From Burkholderia sp. L27(2015) (GTDB lineage: Bacteria > Pseudomonadota > Gammaproteobacteria > Burkholderiales > Burkholderiaceae): 64,000 bases of DNA. Position numbers and translations under genes: made by a program. Location of the stretch: NCBI RefSeq assembly GCF_009765705.1, contig NZ_LMUX01000017.1:186001-250000 (forward strand), read 5' to 3'. Under the pieces are notes generated by a model that ran no database searches, was not told the origin of the DNA, and was given only the letters and a program-made list of their open reading frames with translations. This document shows positions 1 to 7,484 of the stretch, piece by piece; positions within the stretch are counted from its first letter, which is position 1; every line of letters begins with the position of its first letter.

Positions 1-42
1 AAATTTCGCGCTGGTAAAGGCCTGAAGGATGCTGTAAACTAG
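1..42 (+). CDS. hupB: HU family DNA-binding protein, C-terminal end (partial)
   Basis: The first 13 codons read KFRAGKGLKDAVN and then stop with TAG. This is the conserved tail of the HU-beta nucleoid protein, a small dimeric DNA-bending protein. The rest lies left of the window. Its place just before tRNA-Val, tRNA-Asp and ppiD matches the lon-hupB-ppiD order usual in Burkholderiaceae. Only the tail is seen, so HU-alpha cannot be formally excluded. Confidence 0.85.
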   Translation, partial: KFRAGKGLKDAVN

Positions 43-130
43 CTGGCTTGGTGCAGTTGATTAACAAGGTTTTCCGACGCGATGCATCGCGTAGTTCGCC
101 GGATAAATCCACTGCCCAGCGTGTCGGAAC

Positions 131-206
131 GGGTGCTTAGCTCAGTTGGTAGAGCGGCGCCCTTACAAGGCGTAGGTCGGGAGTTCGAGCCTCTCAGCAC
201 CCACCA
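131..206 (+). tRNA. tRNA-Val (anticodon TAC)
   Basis: A 76-nt cloverleaf. The acceptor arm GGGTGCT pairs with AGCACCC, the D-loop region reads AGCTCAGTTGGTAGAG, the anticodon loop CTTACAA carries TAC, the T-arm holds GTTCGAG, and the CCA end is encoded. It decodes GUA and related valine codons. It is probably transcribed together with the tRNA-Asp 24 bp downstream. Confidence 0.97.
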
Positions 207-230
207 GTTCCGCACATCATGCATCATTTG

Positions 231-307
231 GGAGTGGTAGTTCAGCTGGTTAGAATACCGGCCTGTCACGCCGGGGGTCGCGGGTTCGAGTCCCGTCCAC
301 TCCGCCA
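231..307 (+). tRNA. tRNA-Asp (anticodon GTC)
   Basis: A 77-nt cloverleaf. The acceptor arm GGAGTGG pairs with CCACTCC, the anticodon loop CTGTCAC carries GTC, the T-loop is GTTCGAG, and CCA is encoded. It is the second gene of a two-tRNA unit that ends at the hairpin starting at 315. Confidence 0.97.
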
Positions 308-314
308 AGATCCG

Positions 315-341
315 AAAGGCGAACCTAGGTTCGCCTTTTTT
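315..341 (+). terminator. Rho-independent terminator after the tRNA pair
   Basis: A 24-bp perfect palindrome (315-338; arms AAAGGCGAACCT and AGGTTCGCCTTT) runs straight into a T-tract ending at 341. It lies 7 bp after tRNA-Asp and 50 bp before ppiD, so it separates the tRNA transcript from ppiD. Confidence 0.9.
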
Positions 342-392
342 ATTGCCCGATAGAGTAATATCGGGCGGTTTTGATCAGAGAGCCGCTTACGC

Positions 393-2327
393 ATGTTCGA
401 CTTTATTCGTAATCATCAACGCTGGGCTTTGGCCATCCTTGCCTTGTTCATCCTGCCCGGATTAGGCTTGGTCGGCATTCAGGGTTTCCGAGGTTTCTTC
501 GATGACGACGCGAACGTTGCGAGCGTCAACGGGCACAAGATCTCGCGTCAGGACTACGACAGCGCGGTGCGCGACCAGCTTGACCGCGCGCGCCAGATGC
601 TGGGCGCCTCGTTCGATCCCAAGGTTTTCGATACTCCGAAAATTCGCTCCGAAGTACTCGATCAAATGATTCAGCAACGCATCGTCGCAGACGAAGCACA
701 GCGTCTGAATCTGACGGCATCGAACGCCGCTGTCCTCAAGTACGAGCTGAGCGTCCCGGCCATCGCACAACTGCGCAAACCGGACGGTACGATGGATCTG
801 GAGCAATACCGTCAATTGCTGCAAGCGCAGGGCATGACGCCGACCCAGTTCGATGCCCGCGTGCAGTATGAGATCGCCGAGCAGCAGATCGGCGAAAGCA
901 TCGCGACCAGCGCCATGGCGTCGAAAACCGTTGCGCAGCAGATATCGCTATTGGCCGGTCAACAGCGCGAAGTGCAGGGCCTGACGTTCAAGCCGGCCGA
1001 CTATGCAGCGCAGGTGCATCCGAGCGACGCCGATCTCAAGGCGTACTACGACGCCCATGGCCAGGCGTTCCAGACCCCGGAGTCGGCACAGATCGACTAC
1101 GTGACGCTGGACCAGACGGCGCTCGCGGCAGCGTATCAACCTAGCGACGCCGATCAGCACAAGTACTACCAGGACAACCTCGCTCATTACAGTACCGATG
1201 GAGAAGTGCGCGCCAGCCACATCCTGATCGTTGCGCCGAAAAGCGGTAGCGCTGCCGATCTGGACAAAGCGCGGCAGAAAGCCACGGCGATCCTGGCCGA
1301 CGTGCGTGCACATCCGGATAAGTTTGCCGATCTGGCCAAACAGGATTCGCAGGATCCGGGTTCGGCCGCCAATGGCGGTGACCTTGGCTTCTTCAGCCAC
1401 GGCATGATGGTCAAGCCGTTCGAGGATGCCGCCTTCGCGCTCAAGAAAGGCGAGATCAGCGATCTGGTGCAGTCGGATTTTGGCTTTCACATCATCAAGG
1501 TCACCGACGTGAAGCCGGCTGTGACGAAATCGTTCGACGACGTGAAGGGCAGTATCGTTACCGACTTGCGTAATCAGCAAGCCGCCAAGTTGTTTGCCGA
1601 TAGCGTAGACGGCTTTACCAATGCGGTCTATGAAGCGCCGGCGAACAGCCTGAAGCCGGCGGCCGATAAATATCATCTGACGATCCATCAGGCGACCGTA
1701 ACGCGCACGCCGAACCCGGCTCTTGCGCCGACCGACCCCCTGAATAACCCGAAATTCCTCGCCGCGGTATTTGCCGACGATGCAGTGAAGGCCCAGCACA
1801 ATACGGCGGCGGTCGAGATCGGACCGAGCACGCTGATGTCGGCGCATGTGACCCACTATCAAGCTGCGGCCGTCCCGCCGCTCGATACGATCAAGGCCCA
1901 GGTTCAGCAGAAGTACGTCGCGGAACAAGCGGCGAAACAGGCGCGCGATGCCGGCGCAGCACAATTGGCCGTGCTGCAAAAGACACCTTCGACCAGCGGT
2001 TTTTCGCCGGTACTCAAGGTCTCGCGTACCGATGCCCAAGGTGTACCGGGTAATGCACTCCAAGCGATCTTCAAGGTCGATGGCGAGCATCTGCCGCAAT
2101 ACGTCGGCACTGATCTGGGCGATGCCGGCTACGCAATCTATCGTATCAACGCGATCGATCAGTCTGCCGCCGTGGATCCCAGCAAGCTGGCAGCCGCTCA
2201 GCAGCAAATCGCGCAGATCGACGCGCAAAGCGAGTTGACCGCTTACTACGCTTCGCTGAAAGCGCGTTCCAAGATCAAATATTACGGTTCGCTGGCTGCA
2301 ACGCCGGACAGTCCGGACAATCAATAG
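393..2327 (+). CDS. ppiD: PpiD-type periplasmic folding chaperone (SurA_N and parvulin domains)
   Basis: The 644-residue protein has a short cytoplasmic start (MFDFIRNHQR) and one membrane segment at about residues 11-33, followed by a large periplasmic part. This contains a SurA_N-like helical chaperone domain (about 40-170) and one parvulin/rotamase domain (about 265-375; RASHILI near its start, FGFHIIKV near its end). A helical C-terminal region follows. PpiD is an inner-membrane-anchored chaperone near the Sec translocon that helps newly exported outer-membrane proteins; its isomerase activity is often weak. Length and layout fit the family. It follows hupB and the two tRNAs, as in related genomes. 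Confidence 0.95.
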   Translation: MFDFIRNHQRWALAILALFILPGLGLVGIQGFRGFFDDDANVASVNGHKISRQDYDSAVRDQLDRARQMLGASFDPKVFDTPKIRSEVLDQMIQQRIVADEAQRLNLTASNAAVLKYELSVPAIAQLRKPDGTMDLEQYRQLLQAQGMTPTQFDARVQYEIAEQQIGESIATSAMASKTVAQQISLLAGQQREVQGLTFKPADYAAQVHPSDADLKAYYDAHGQAFQTPESAQIDYVTLDQTALAAAYQPSDADQHKYYQDNLAHYSTDGEVRASHILIVAPKSGSAADLDKARQKATAILADVRAHPDKFADLAKQDSQDPGSAANGGDLGFFSHGMMVKPFEDAAFALKKGEISDLVQSDFGFHIIKVTDVKPAVTKSFDDVKGSIVTDLRNQQAAKLFADSVDGFTNAVYEAPANSLKPAADKYHLTIHQATVTRTPNPALAPTDPLNNPKFLAAVFADDAVKAQHNTAAVEIGPSTLMSAHVTHYQAAAVPPLDTIKAQVQQKYVAEQAAKQARDAGAAQLAVLQKTPSTSGFSPVLKVSRTDAQGVPGNALQAIFKVDGEHLPQYVGTDLGDAGYAIYRINAIDQSAAVDPSKLAAAQQQIAQIDAQSELTAYYASLKARSKIKYYGSLAATPDSPDNQ

Positions 2328-2415
2328 CCGCTTCGCGCGGCTGTGGCGCCAGGGTCATGCGACTGGCGCCATACCGGCTTAAGCGCGCGGGTATCTGCAG
2401 GGCCGTCACGTGTTG

Positions 2416-2540
2416 GGCGGCGCCACGCCTCTTTGACTTTGGCGGCACCACGGCTCTTTGTCTCCAGCGGCGCCACGCCTCATTTGTCTTTGGCAGTGCC
2501 GTGCCTCATTTATTTTCAGCGGCCTCGCGCTTCATTTCCT
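2416..2540. repeat. Five degenerate 25-bp tandem units after ppiD
   Basis: Units run 2416-2440, 2441-2465, 2466-2490, 2491-2515 and 2516-2540. Each has a GGCGGCGCC/GGCAGTGCC-like head, an ACGCCTC-like middle and a TTTGTCTTT-like tail. They diverge strongly yet keep an exact 25-bp register. The array fills most of the 232-bp gap between the stops of ppiD and tesA. No credible ORF uses it. Confidence 0.75.
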
Positions 2541-2559
2541 CCATCATGGACCACGGGTG

Positions 2560-3294
2560 CTATTGGCGCCGAAGCGTCAGCAAGGGCTTTAGCGCCGGAT
2601 AAACGTTATCGAGCAGCCTCGGTTGCGCAGCTTCGATCGGATGGATTTGATCGGCCTGGAACATCTGCGGCTGATCGGCTAATCCCTCCAGCAAAAACGG
2701 CGCGAATGCGACCCGAGTCTGCTGCGCGAGCTGCGGATACAGCATCCGGAATTTCTGTGTATAGTCAGGACCATAGTTGGACGGAATCTGCATCCCGACC
2801 AACAGCACCTTGGCGCCGGCCGCACGCGAACGCGCGATCAAATCCTGCAGGTTTTCGACTGTCACCGCGAGCGGGATGCCACGCAACGCATCGTTGCCGC
2901 CAAGCTCAATGATGACGATGGCCGGATGCGCGCGCGCGAGGATTGCCGGCAGGCGGCCGCGGCCGTCACTGGTCGTGTCGCCGCTGATGCTGGCGTTGAT
3001 CACGTCGTAATTCGAACCGGTTTGTGCCAGTCGCTGTCGAAGCAAGGCGACCCATCCGGTCCCGCGCGCGAGGCCGTATTCCGCTGATAGGCTATCGCCG
3101 AGGACCACGATCGTGGGGCGAGCGGCAACGGCGACTTGAGACGCATCCGTCATTGCAGCCGCATGCGCGGCCGATGCGACGCAAACAGAGACGACGACCG
3201 CTATAAAATCGACGAATCGCGCGGCCCTCCACTTAGCCACGCTAGCCACGCCAGCTACCCGTGATGCAGCACGCACGGCCGCGACGATCAACAT
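2560..3294 (-). CDS. tesA: TesA-like SGNH/GDSL esterase (acyl-CoA thioesterase I / lysophospholipase)
   Basis: With ATG at 3294 the product has 244 residues. A signal peptide occupies about 20-47 (hydrophobic FIAVVVSVCVA, then AHA). The SGNH signature is complete: GDSL with Ser68, Gly in the SISGDTTS block, GGND at 132-135, and DQIH with Asp215/His218. TesA enzymes are periplasmic and hydrolyse acyl-CoA, lysophospholipid and aryl esters. A longer reading frame reaches 3402, but that would overlap the divergent ABC gene; ATG codons at 3312 or 3294 are likelier, and 3294 is preceded by AAGAGG. The divergent pairing with a YbbA-type ATPase is the same as in Escherichia coli (tesA-ybbA). Confidence 0.92.
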   Translation of the reverse strand: MLIVAAVRAASRVAGVASVAKWRAARFVDFIAVVVSVCVASAAHAAAMTDASQVAVAARPTIVVLGDSLSAEYGLARGTGWVALLRQRLAQTGSNYDVINASISGDTTSDGRGRLPAILARAHPAIVIIELGGNDALRGIPLAVTVENLQDLIARSRAAGAKVLLVGMQIPSNYGPDYTQKFRMLYPQLAQQTRVAFAPFLLEGLADQPQMFQADQIHPIEAAQPRLLDNVYPALKPLLTLRRQ

Positions 3295-3310
3295 CCTCTT
3301 ATCTCTAAGC

Positions 3311-4030
3311 ATGCACACTACTATCGAATCGGTCATTGAAGTCAAGGGCTTAAGCAAGGTTGTCCAGGATACGAGCGGTGCGTTGAGCATACTGGAGAAC
3401 ATCGATCTCTACATTCGGCGCGGCAGCAGCGCGGCCATCGTCGGTGCCTCCGGTTCGGGCAAGTCCACGCTATTGGGGTTGCTAGCGGGATTGGATAGCC
3501 CCACGACGGGTTCAGTTCGCTTGCTGGGCACGGAGCTCAACGGCTTGAGCGAAGATAGCCGAGCCGCATTGCGCAGCGGCCGGATCGGTTTCGTATTCCA
3601 ATCCTTCCAGCTCATGCCGCATCTTACCGCGCTCGAAAATGTCTTGTTGCCGCTGGAACTCCGAGGGGGCGCCAGCGATTGGCGGGAAGCACGCGAACAA
3701 GCGCGTGCGCTGCTGGAGCAAGTCGGTCTGGCCGCTCGGATCAACCATTATCCGCGGCTGCTGTCGGGCGGCGAACAACAACGTGTGGCGCTGGCTCGCG
3801 CGTTTGTCACGCGGCCCGAGATCCTGTTCGCGGACGAGCCCACCGGCAGCCTGGACGCGGCGAATGGGCATGCGGTAATCGACTTGATGTTCGAAATGAA
3901 CCGGGCCAGCGGTGCCACGCTGGTGCTGGTGACACACGATACGGAACTGGCACGCCGCTGCGAGCAGGTGATTGTCATCGAGGCGGGCCGCATCGTGCCG
4001 CAGCCGACAGCGCAATCGGGTACCGCCTGA
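3311..4030 (+). CDS. ybbA: YbbA/LolD-type ABC transporter ATP-binding protein
   Basis: The 239-residue nucleotide-binding subunit has Walker A GASGSGKS (45-52), signature LSGGEQQ (151-157), Walker B ILFADE (171-176) and switch His209. It belongs to the MacB/LolD/YbbA group, whose ATPases work with FtsX-type permeases in lipoprotein transport or mechanotransmission. Next to tesA it corresponds to YbbA. No permease (YbbP in E. coli) follows; the next gene is nnr on the other strand. Its ATG (3311) overlaps by two bases the cat of a possible upstream tesA start at 3312. The short region after its stop (4031-4130) is rich in GAATCAAG/GATCAAG-like repeats. Confidence 0.9.
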   Translation: MHTTIESVIEVKGLSKVVQDTSGALSILENIDLYIRRGSSAAIVGASGSGKSTLLGLLAGLDSPTTGSVRLLGTELNGLSEDSRAALRSGRIGFVFQSFQLMPHLTALENVLLPLELRGGASDWREAREQARALLEQVGLAARINHYPRLLSGGEQQRVALARAFVTRPEILFADEPTGSLDAANGHAVIDLMFEMNRASGATLVLVTHDTELARRCEQVIVIEAGRIVPQPTAQSGTA

Positions 4031-4130
4031 GCATCGATGAGCGGCGCGGTGTGAATCAAGTGCGGGATGAAGAGCGGAATCAAGAGCAAGAGCCGCGATC
4101 AAGCGCCTTTGAATGCGTTTAAGCAAGCGC

Positions 4131-5750
4131 TCAGTGGCCGGACAGATCTCGATCCGGCGCGTCGTAACACAACCGATTGAGTAGCGTACGGACCATCGGG
4201 GCGAGTTCACCCGCGGTCAACCCGGCGGGGCCGCACCCCAGTGTGCACAGTTGTTCGGCCGCCAATCCATGTAAAAAGACTGCTGTCAGCGCCGCGAGAT
4301 GCGGTTCGCACCCTTGCGCCAAAAATGCCCCGATCAAGCCGCTCAGGACGTCGCCCGTACCTCCGGTGGCAAGTGCAGCATTGCCGGTCGGATTGATCCA
4401 GGCCACACCATCCGGACGTGCGACGATGGTGCCGCTACCTTTGAGCACCGCCACGCACCCATAGTGGCGTGCGAGGCAGCGAGCGGCCTTTAGACGGTCG
4501 CTTTGTATCGCCGCCGTATCCGTCTTCAGCAAACGAGCACATTCGAGCGGATGCGGCGTCATGACCGCTCGGCGGCCGTGCGCGACGACCAGCGTCGCCA
4601 GCGAGTCCTCGCTCGCAATCAGGTTCAGCGCATCGGCATCGAGCACCGTGGGCAGCTCCTGTTCGATAATTTGCACGAGCAGATCTTTCGCATGCTCATC
4701 CTGCCCCATCCCCGGGCCCACAGCGATAGCGCTGATGCTCGCCCACTGCGGCATGGCGGTGCCGGGGTGCAGCATCAATTCGGGATGCGGCGGATCGTAA
4801 GGCGGCGCTTGTTCGCTCAACAACGCCACGTGCACTTTGCCGGCACCGGCGTAAAGCGCCGCGCGTGCCGACAGGATAGGCGCACCGACCGTGCCGGTCG
4901 CACCGCCCACCACGGCCAGCGAACCGAAGGTGCCCTTGTTGCTGGCATTGATACGTGGCGGCAGGCTGGGCTTGAACACCGAGAGCGTATTGAGCCAAAG
5001 CGGATGCGACGATGCGTCTGCTGTGCCGATGTCCGTGTCGACGCCTGTGTCAATAGCGGCGCCGATGTCCATGCTCAGGCCCAGCGGCGCGATCCACACC
5101 GAGCCGCAGGCATCTTTGCCGTCCGCCGTGTACAAGCCCGGCTGGGCGCCGATAAAGCTCAAGGTTTCGGTGGCCATCACGGCTTGCGCGCCGCGCGCAA
5201 CGGTACCGGTGTCGCCATTCAGGCCGCTCGGTATATCGAGCGCCAGTACCTTGGCACCGTTGCGTGTGCGTAACGCGAGTTGCTGCGCTACCGCAGCGAA
5301 CACGCCTTCGAGTGGACGCGCGTATCCCAGGCCGAACATGCCATCGACGCACCAGTCGTAAGCGTGCCCGTCGCAGGATCCGTCCCACTGCGGGCTGATC
5401 TTGACGCCTGCGCTCTGCGCGTTGGCCAATGCCCAACGAGCGTCGGGCGGTCGCGATTCCACAGGTAAAAAGACTTCGACAGGAATGCCGCGCCGATGCA
5501 GCTCGGTGGCGGCAACCAACGCGTCTCCGCCGTTATTGCCAGGGCCGGCGGCCAGCCAGACGACGCGTCGCTGCGGCGTGTCGCCCGTGCTATAGCGTCG
5601 CGCGAGAAAATCGGCGGCGGCCGTGCCTGCGCGCTGCATCAGTGTGTGCGCGGGCAGATCGCGCATCGCGTGTTGTTCTATCGTGCGCAATTGCGCCGCG
5701 GTATAGAGGGGTAGGGTGTGCGCCGAGCTTGCCAGGAATACAGAGGGCAT
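4131..5750 (-). CDS. nnr: Bifunctional NAD(P)H-hydrate epimerase / ADP-dependent dehydratase
   Basis: Fusion enzyme that repairs damaged NAD(P)H hydrates: the N-terminal YjeF_N epimerase (about 1-215, motif GPGNNGGDALVAA) interconverts R and S forms, and the C-terminal ribokinase-like domain (about 240-530, motif TGGTGDVLSG) dehydrates the S form using ADP. The start was placed at ATG 5750 because conserved sequence (LPLYTAAQLR) begins 12 residues later. The frame is open to a GTG at 5843, but that extension is not conserved-looking and overlies 8-bp repeats at 5837-5860. Between the two domains lies a low-complexity stretch (DIGAAIDTGVDTDIGTADAS) made by a 12-bp array at 5014-5073. Length is 539 residues. 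Confidence 0.92.
   Translation of the reverse strand: MPSVFLASSAHTLPLYTAAQLRTIEQHAMRDLPAHTLMQRAGTAAADFLARRYSTGDTPQRRVVWLAAGPGNNGGDALVAATELHRRGIPVEVFLPVESRPPDARWALANAQSAGVKISPQWDGSCDGHAYDWCVDGMFGLGYARPLEGVFAAVAQQLALRTRNGAKVLALDIPSGLNGDTGTVARGAQAVMATETLSFIGAQPGLYTADGKDACGSVWIAPLGLSMDIGAAIDTGVDTDIGTADASSHPLWLNTLSVFKPSLPPRINASNKGTFGSLAVVGGATGTVGAPILSARAALYAGAGKVHVALLSEQAPPYDPPHPELMLHPGTAMPQWASISAIAVGPGMGQDEHAKDLLVQIIEQELPTVLDADALNLIASEDSLATLVVAHGRRAVMTPHPLECARLLKTDTAAIQSDRLKAARCLARHYGCVAVLKGSGTIVARPDGVAWINPTGNAALATGGTGDVLSGLIGAFLAQGCEPHLAALTAVFLHGLAAEQLCTLGCGPAGLTAGELAPMVRTLLNRLCYDAPDRDLSGH
5014..5073. repeat. In-frame 12-bp degenerate array inside nnr
   Basis: Five 12-bp units: 5014-5025, 5026-5037, 5038-5049, 5050-5061 and 5062-5073. 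Units 2 and 5 are nearly identical (CCGATGTCCGTG and CCGATGTCCATG). They encode an Asp/Thr/Ala-rich linker between the epimerase and dehydratase domains. Confidence 0.65.
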
Positions 5751-5902
5751 CGGATCGCCAGGTGGGTCTGTTTGCAAGTCTGTAGGCGCGAGAGTCATGA
5801 TATCGGGCAACCCGGATAGGACGTCGACGGATGGTTGCGTCACTGTGTCACTGTGTCACGGGCACATGTCAGGTGCAACCCCTACGCCGCTTCAATGCAA
5901 TG

Positions 5903-7237
5903 TTAGTGGCTGAAACGTCCCACGCTGAGCGCCGCGATCAACTCGTCGTAATCTCCATCGGTCTGTCCGCCGACCATGGCCGCGATCAATTCCGCCGAGC
6001 CGCTGCTCAATGCCCAGCCCACCGGCCCGTGAGCCAGATTGAGATAGAGCCGCGGATGCGAGGTGCGGCTGACCACCGGCAAACCATCGGGCGACAACAA
6101 GCTGACACCATCCCAGTGACGCGCCGAAGAAAACTTCACCGCCCCCGGCGCCCAATCGTGCGCGGCTTGCGCCAGCATATCGAGTGCTTGAGCGCGCAAG
6201 CCGGCGTCCAGGCCGCGCAGCGTCTTGGCGCGACTCTGCAACACGGCCGCGCCGGTAATTTTCATGCGATTATTCAGCCGCGCAATCGTGATGCGGCGTT
6301 CCGTATCGACCAGAGTAACGTGCGGCGCCAGTTCCTCGTGCAGGATCGGCGCCATCAGCGCATGCATACGCACGGGCTGCAAGGGCAGGCGGATGCCGGC
6401 CTCGTTGAGCAAGGGCAGGCTGCCCGCGCCGGCCGCCACCACCACCGCGTCAGCCCTCAATTCCTCACTGCCGCGATGGCCAGGCGCATAGGCCGACAAC
6501 GAGTCCGCCTCGCGATTGCCCAGGCTCACACGCGCACCGCCTGAACTCATCTGGATCGACAGCACGGTCGATTCCAGACGAAACGTGACGCCCTTGTCGC
6601 TGAGCAATTGTTTAAGCTGCTTGGCAAAGAGCGGACAATTGCCGCTGCGCTCGCCCGGCAGCAAGACGCCGCCGGCCAGAGGCTGCTGGGCGGGAATCGA
6701 CGGCTCGAGTGCAACGCATTCGGCCGCGCTCAGGATGCGATGAGGGAACTCCGTCTCCTTGAGCAGAGTCAACGCGGTGGCCGCCTGCTTCAGGCCATGC
6801 GCATGGGCAAACAGGTGCAGTACGCCGGTGCGCTGCTCGAAGTCGAGGTCTCCCGACGTTTCCAGCTCTACAAGCGCGTTCGCCGACAGTTCGTTGAGCG
6901 AGCGCAGCCGCGCATACTGCGCAGTGAAACGCTCGGGTTTGCGCTCGGCGCGCCAATGGTGCACCCAGTTGCGCAGCTCGAGATTAAAGCCTGGCCGATA
7001 CAACACACCGTTGTGCCCACGCGTGCCGCCCAGACCAAACCAGTTGCGCGCGCCGGGAACGCCCGGGCCGAACCAGGCGCCCAGCGCATTGGGCAGCAAT
7101 AGCGAGTCGCGCCCGAAGGTCGCTTCCTGGGCGAGCGTGGTGTGACGCTCAACCACGCAGACTTGGTGGCCGGCTTCACGCAAAGCGTGCGCGGTACTAA
7201 CGCCGGCAACGCCGCCGCCGATTACGATGACATCCAT
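5903..7237 (-). CDS. FAD-dependent D-amino acid dehydrogenase-like oxidoreductase (DadA/DAO family)
   Basis: 444 residues from ATG 7237, where the protein opens with the dinucleotide-binding strand DVIVIGGGVAG and an acidic end (VVER). The DAO fold continues to a C-terminal NLAHGPVGWALSSGSAELIA segment that closes on FAD. The family oxidises D-amino acids or related secondary amines, in DadA feeding electrons to the respiratory chain. The open frame extends upstream to 7468, but those 77 residues look non-coding and would cross the purL promoter area. Exact substrate cannot be told, so no symbol is given. A string of 8-bp repeats (5837-5860) lies between this gene and nnr. Confidence 0.88.
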   Translation of the reverse strand: MDVIVIGGGVAGVSTAHALREAGHQVCVVERHTTLAQEATFGRDSLLLPNALGAWFGPGVPGARNWFGLGGTRGHNGVLYRPGFNLELRNWVHHWRAERKPERFTAQYARLRSLNELSANALVELETSGDLDFEQRTGVLHLFAHAHGLKQAATALTLLKETEFPHRILSAAECVALEPSIPAQQPLAGGVLLPGERSGNCPLFAKQLKQLLSDKGVTFRLESTVLSIQMSSGGARVSLGNREADSLSAYAPGHRGSEELRADAVVVAAGAGSLPLLNEAGIRLPLQPVRMHALMAPILHEELAPHVTLVDTERRITIARLNNRMKITGAAVLQSRAKTLRGLDAGLRAQALDMLAQAAHDWAPGAVKFSSARHWDGVSLLSPDGLPVVSRTSHPRLYLNLAHGPVGWALSSGSAELIAAMVGGQTDGDYDELIAALSVGRFSH

Positions 7238-7484
7238 AGCAAAGACCTGCCGTAAGCGGCACTGCTCCAGAACACGGGGTGAATCGGAATGCTGACCGGC
7301 ACCGGATGCGCGACTGGCGCGGTGCTTGGGGAGCGCGCCATGATAGCGCCAAAGTAGCCAAGCCGAAAGCGCGAGCTCAAGATAGCGCGACTGGCTGCCC
7401 GGCAAAGGTGCCGCTCGGGGTATAATTCTGGTCTCCTTTCCCCACGGGGCTGCCTTGCGTGGCCTCATCAGACGCTTTAGCCAA

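Noticed and set aside
2416-2540. CRISPR-like array
   Set aside because: Units are contiguous with no spacers, diverged, and there are no cas genes in the window. The same applies to the other arrays.
2343-2912. 189-codon plus-strand frame after ppiD
   Set aside because: Composition is typical of a shadow frame (Arg/Ala/Ser-rich), it lies across the 25-bp array and antisense to tesA.
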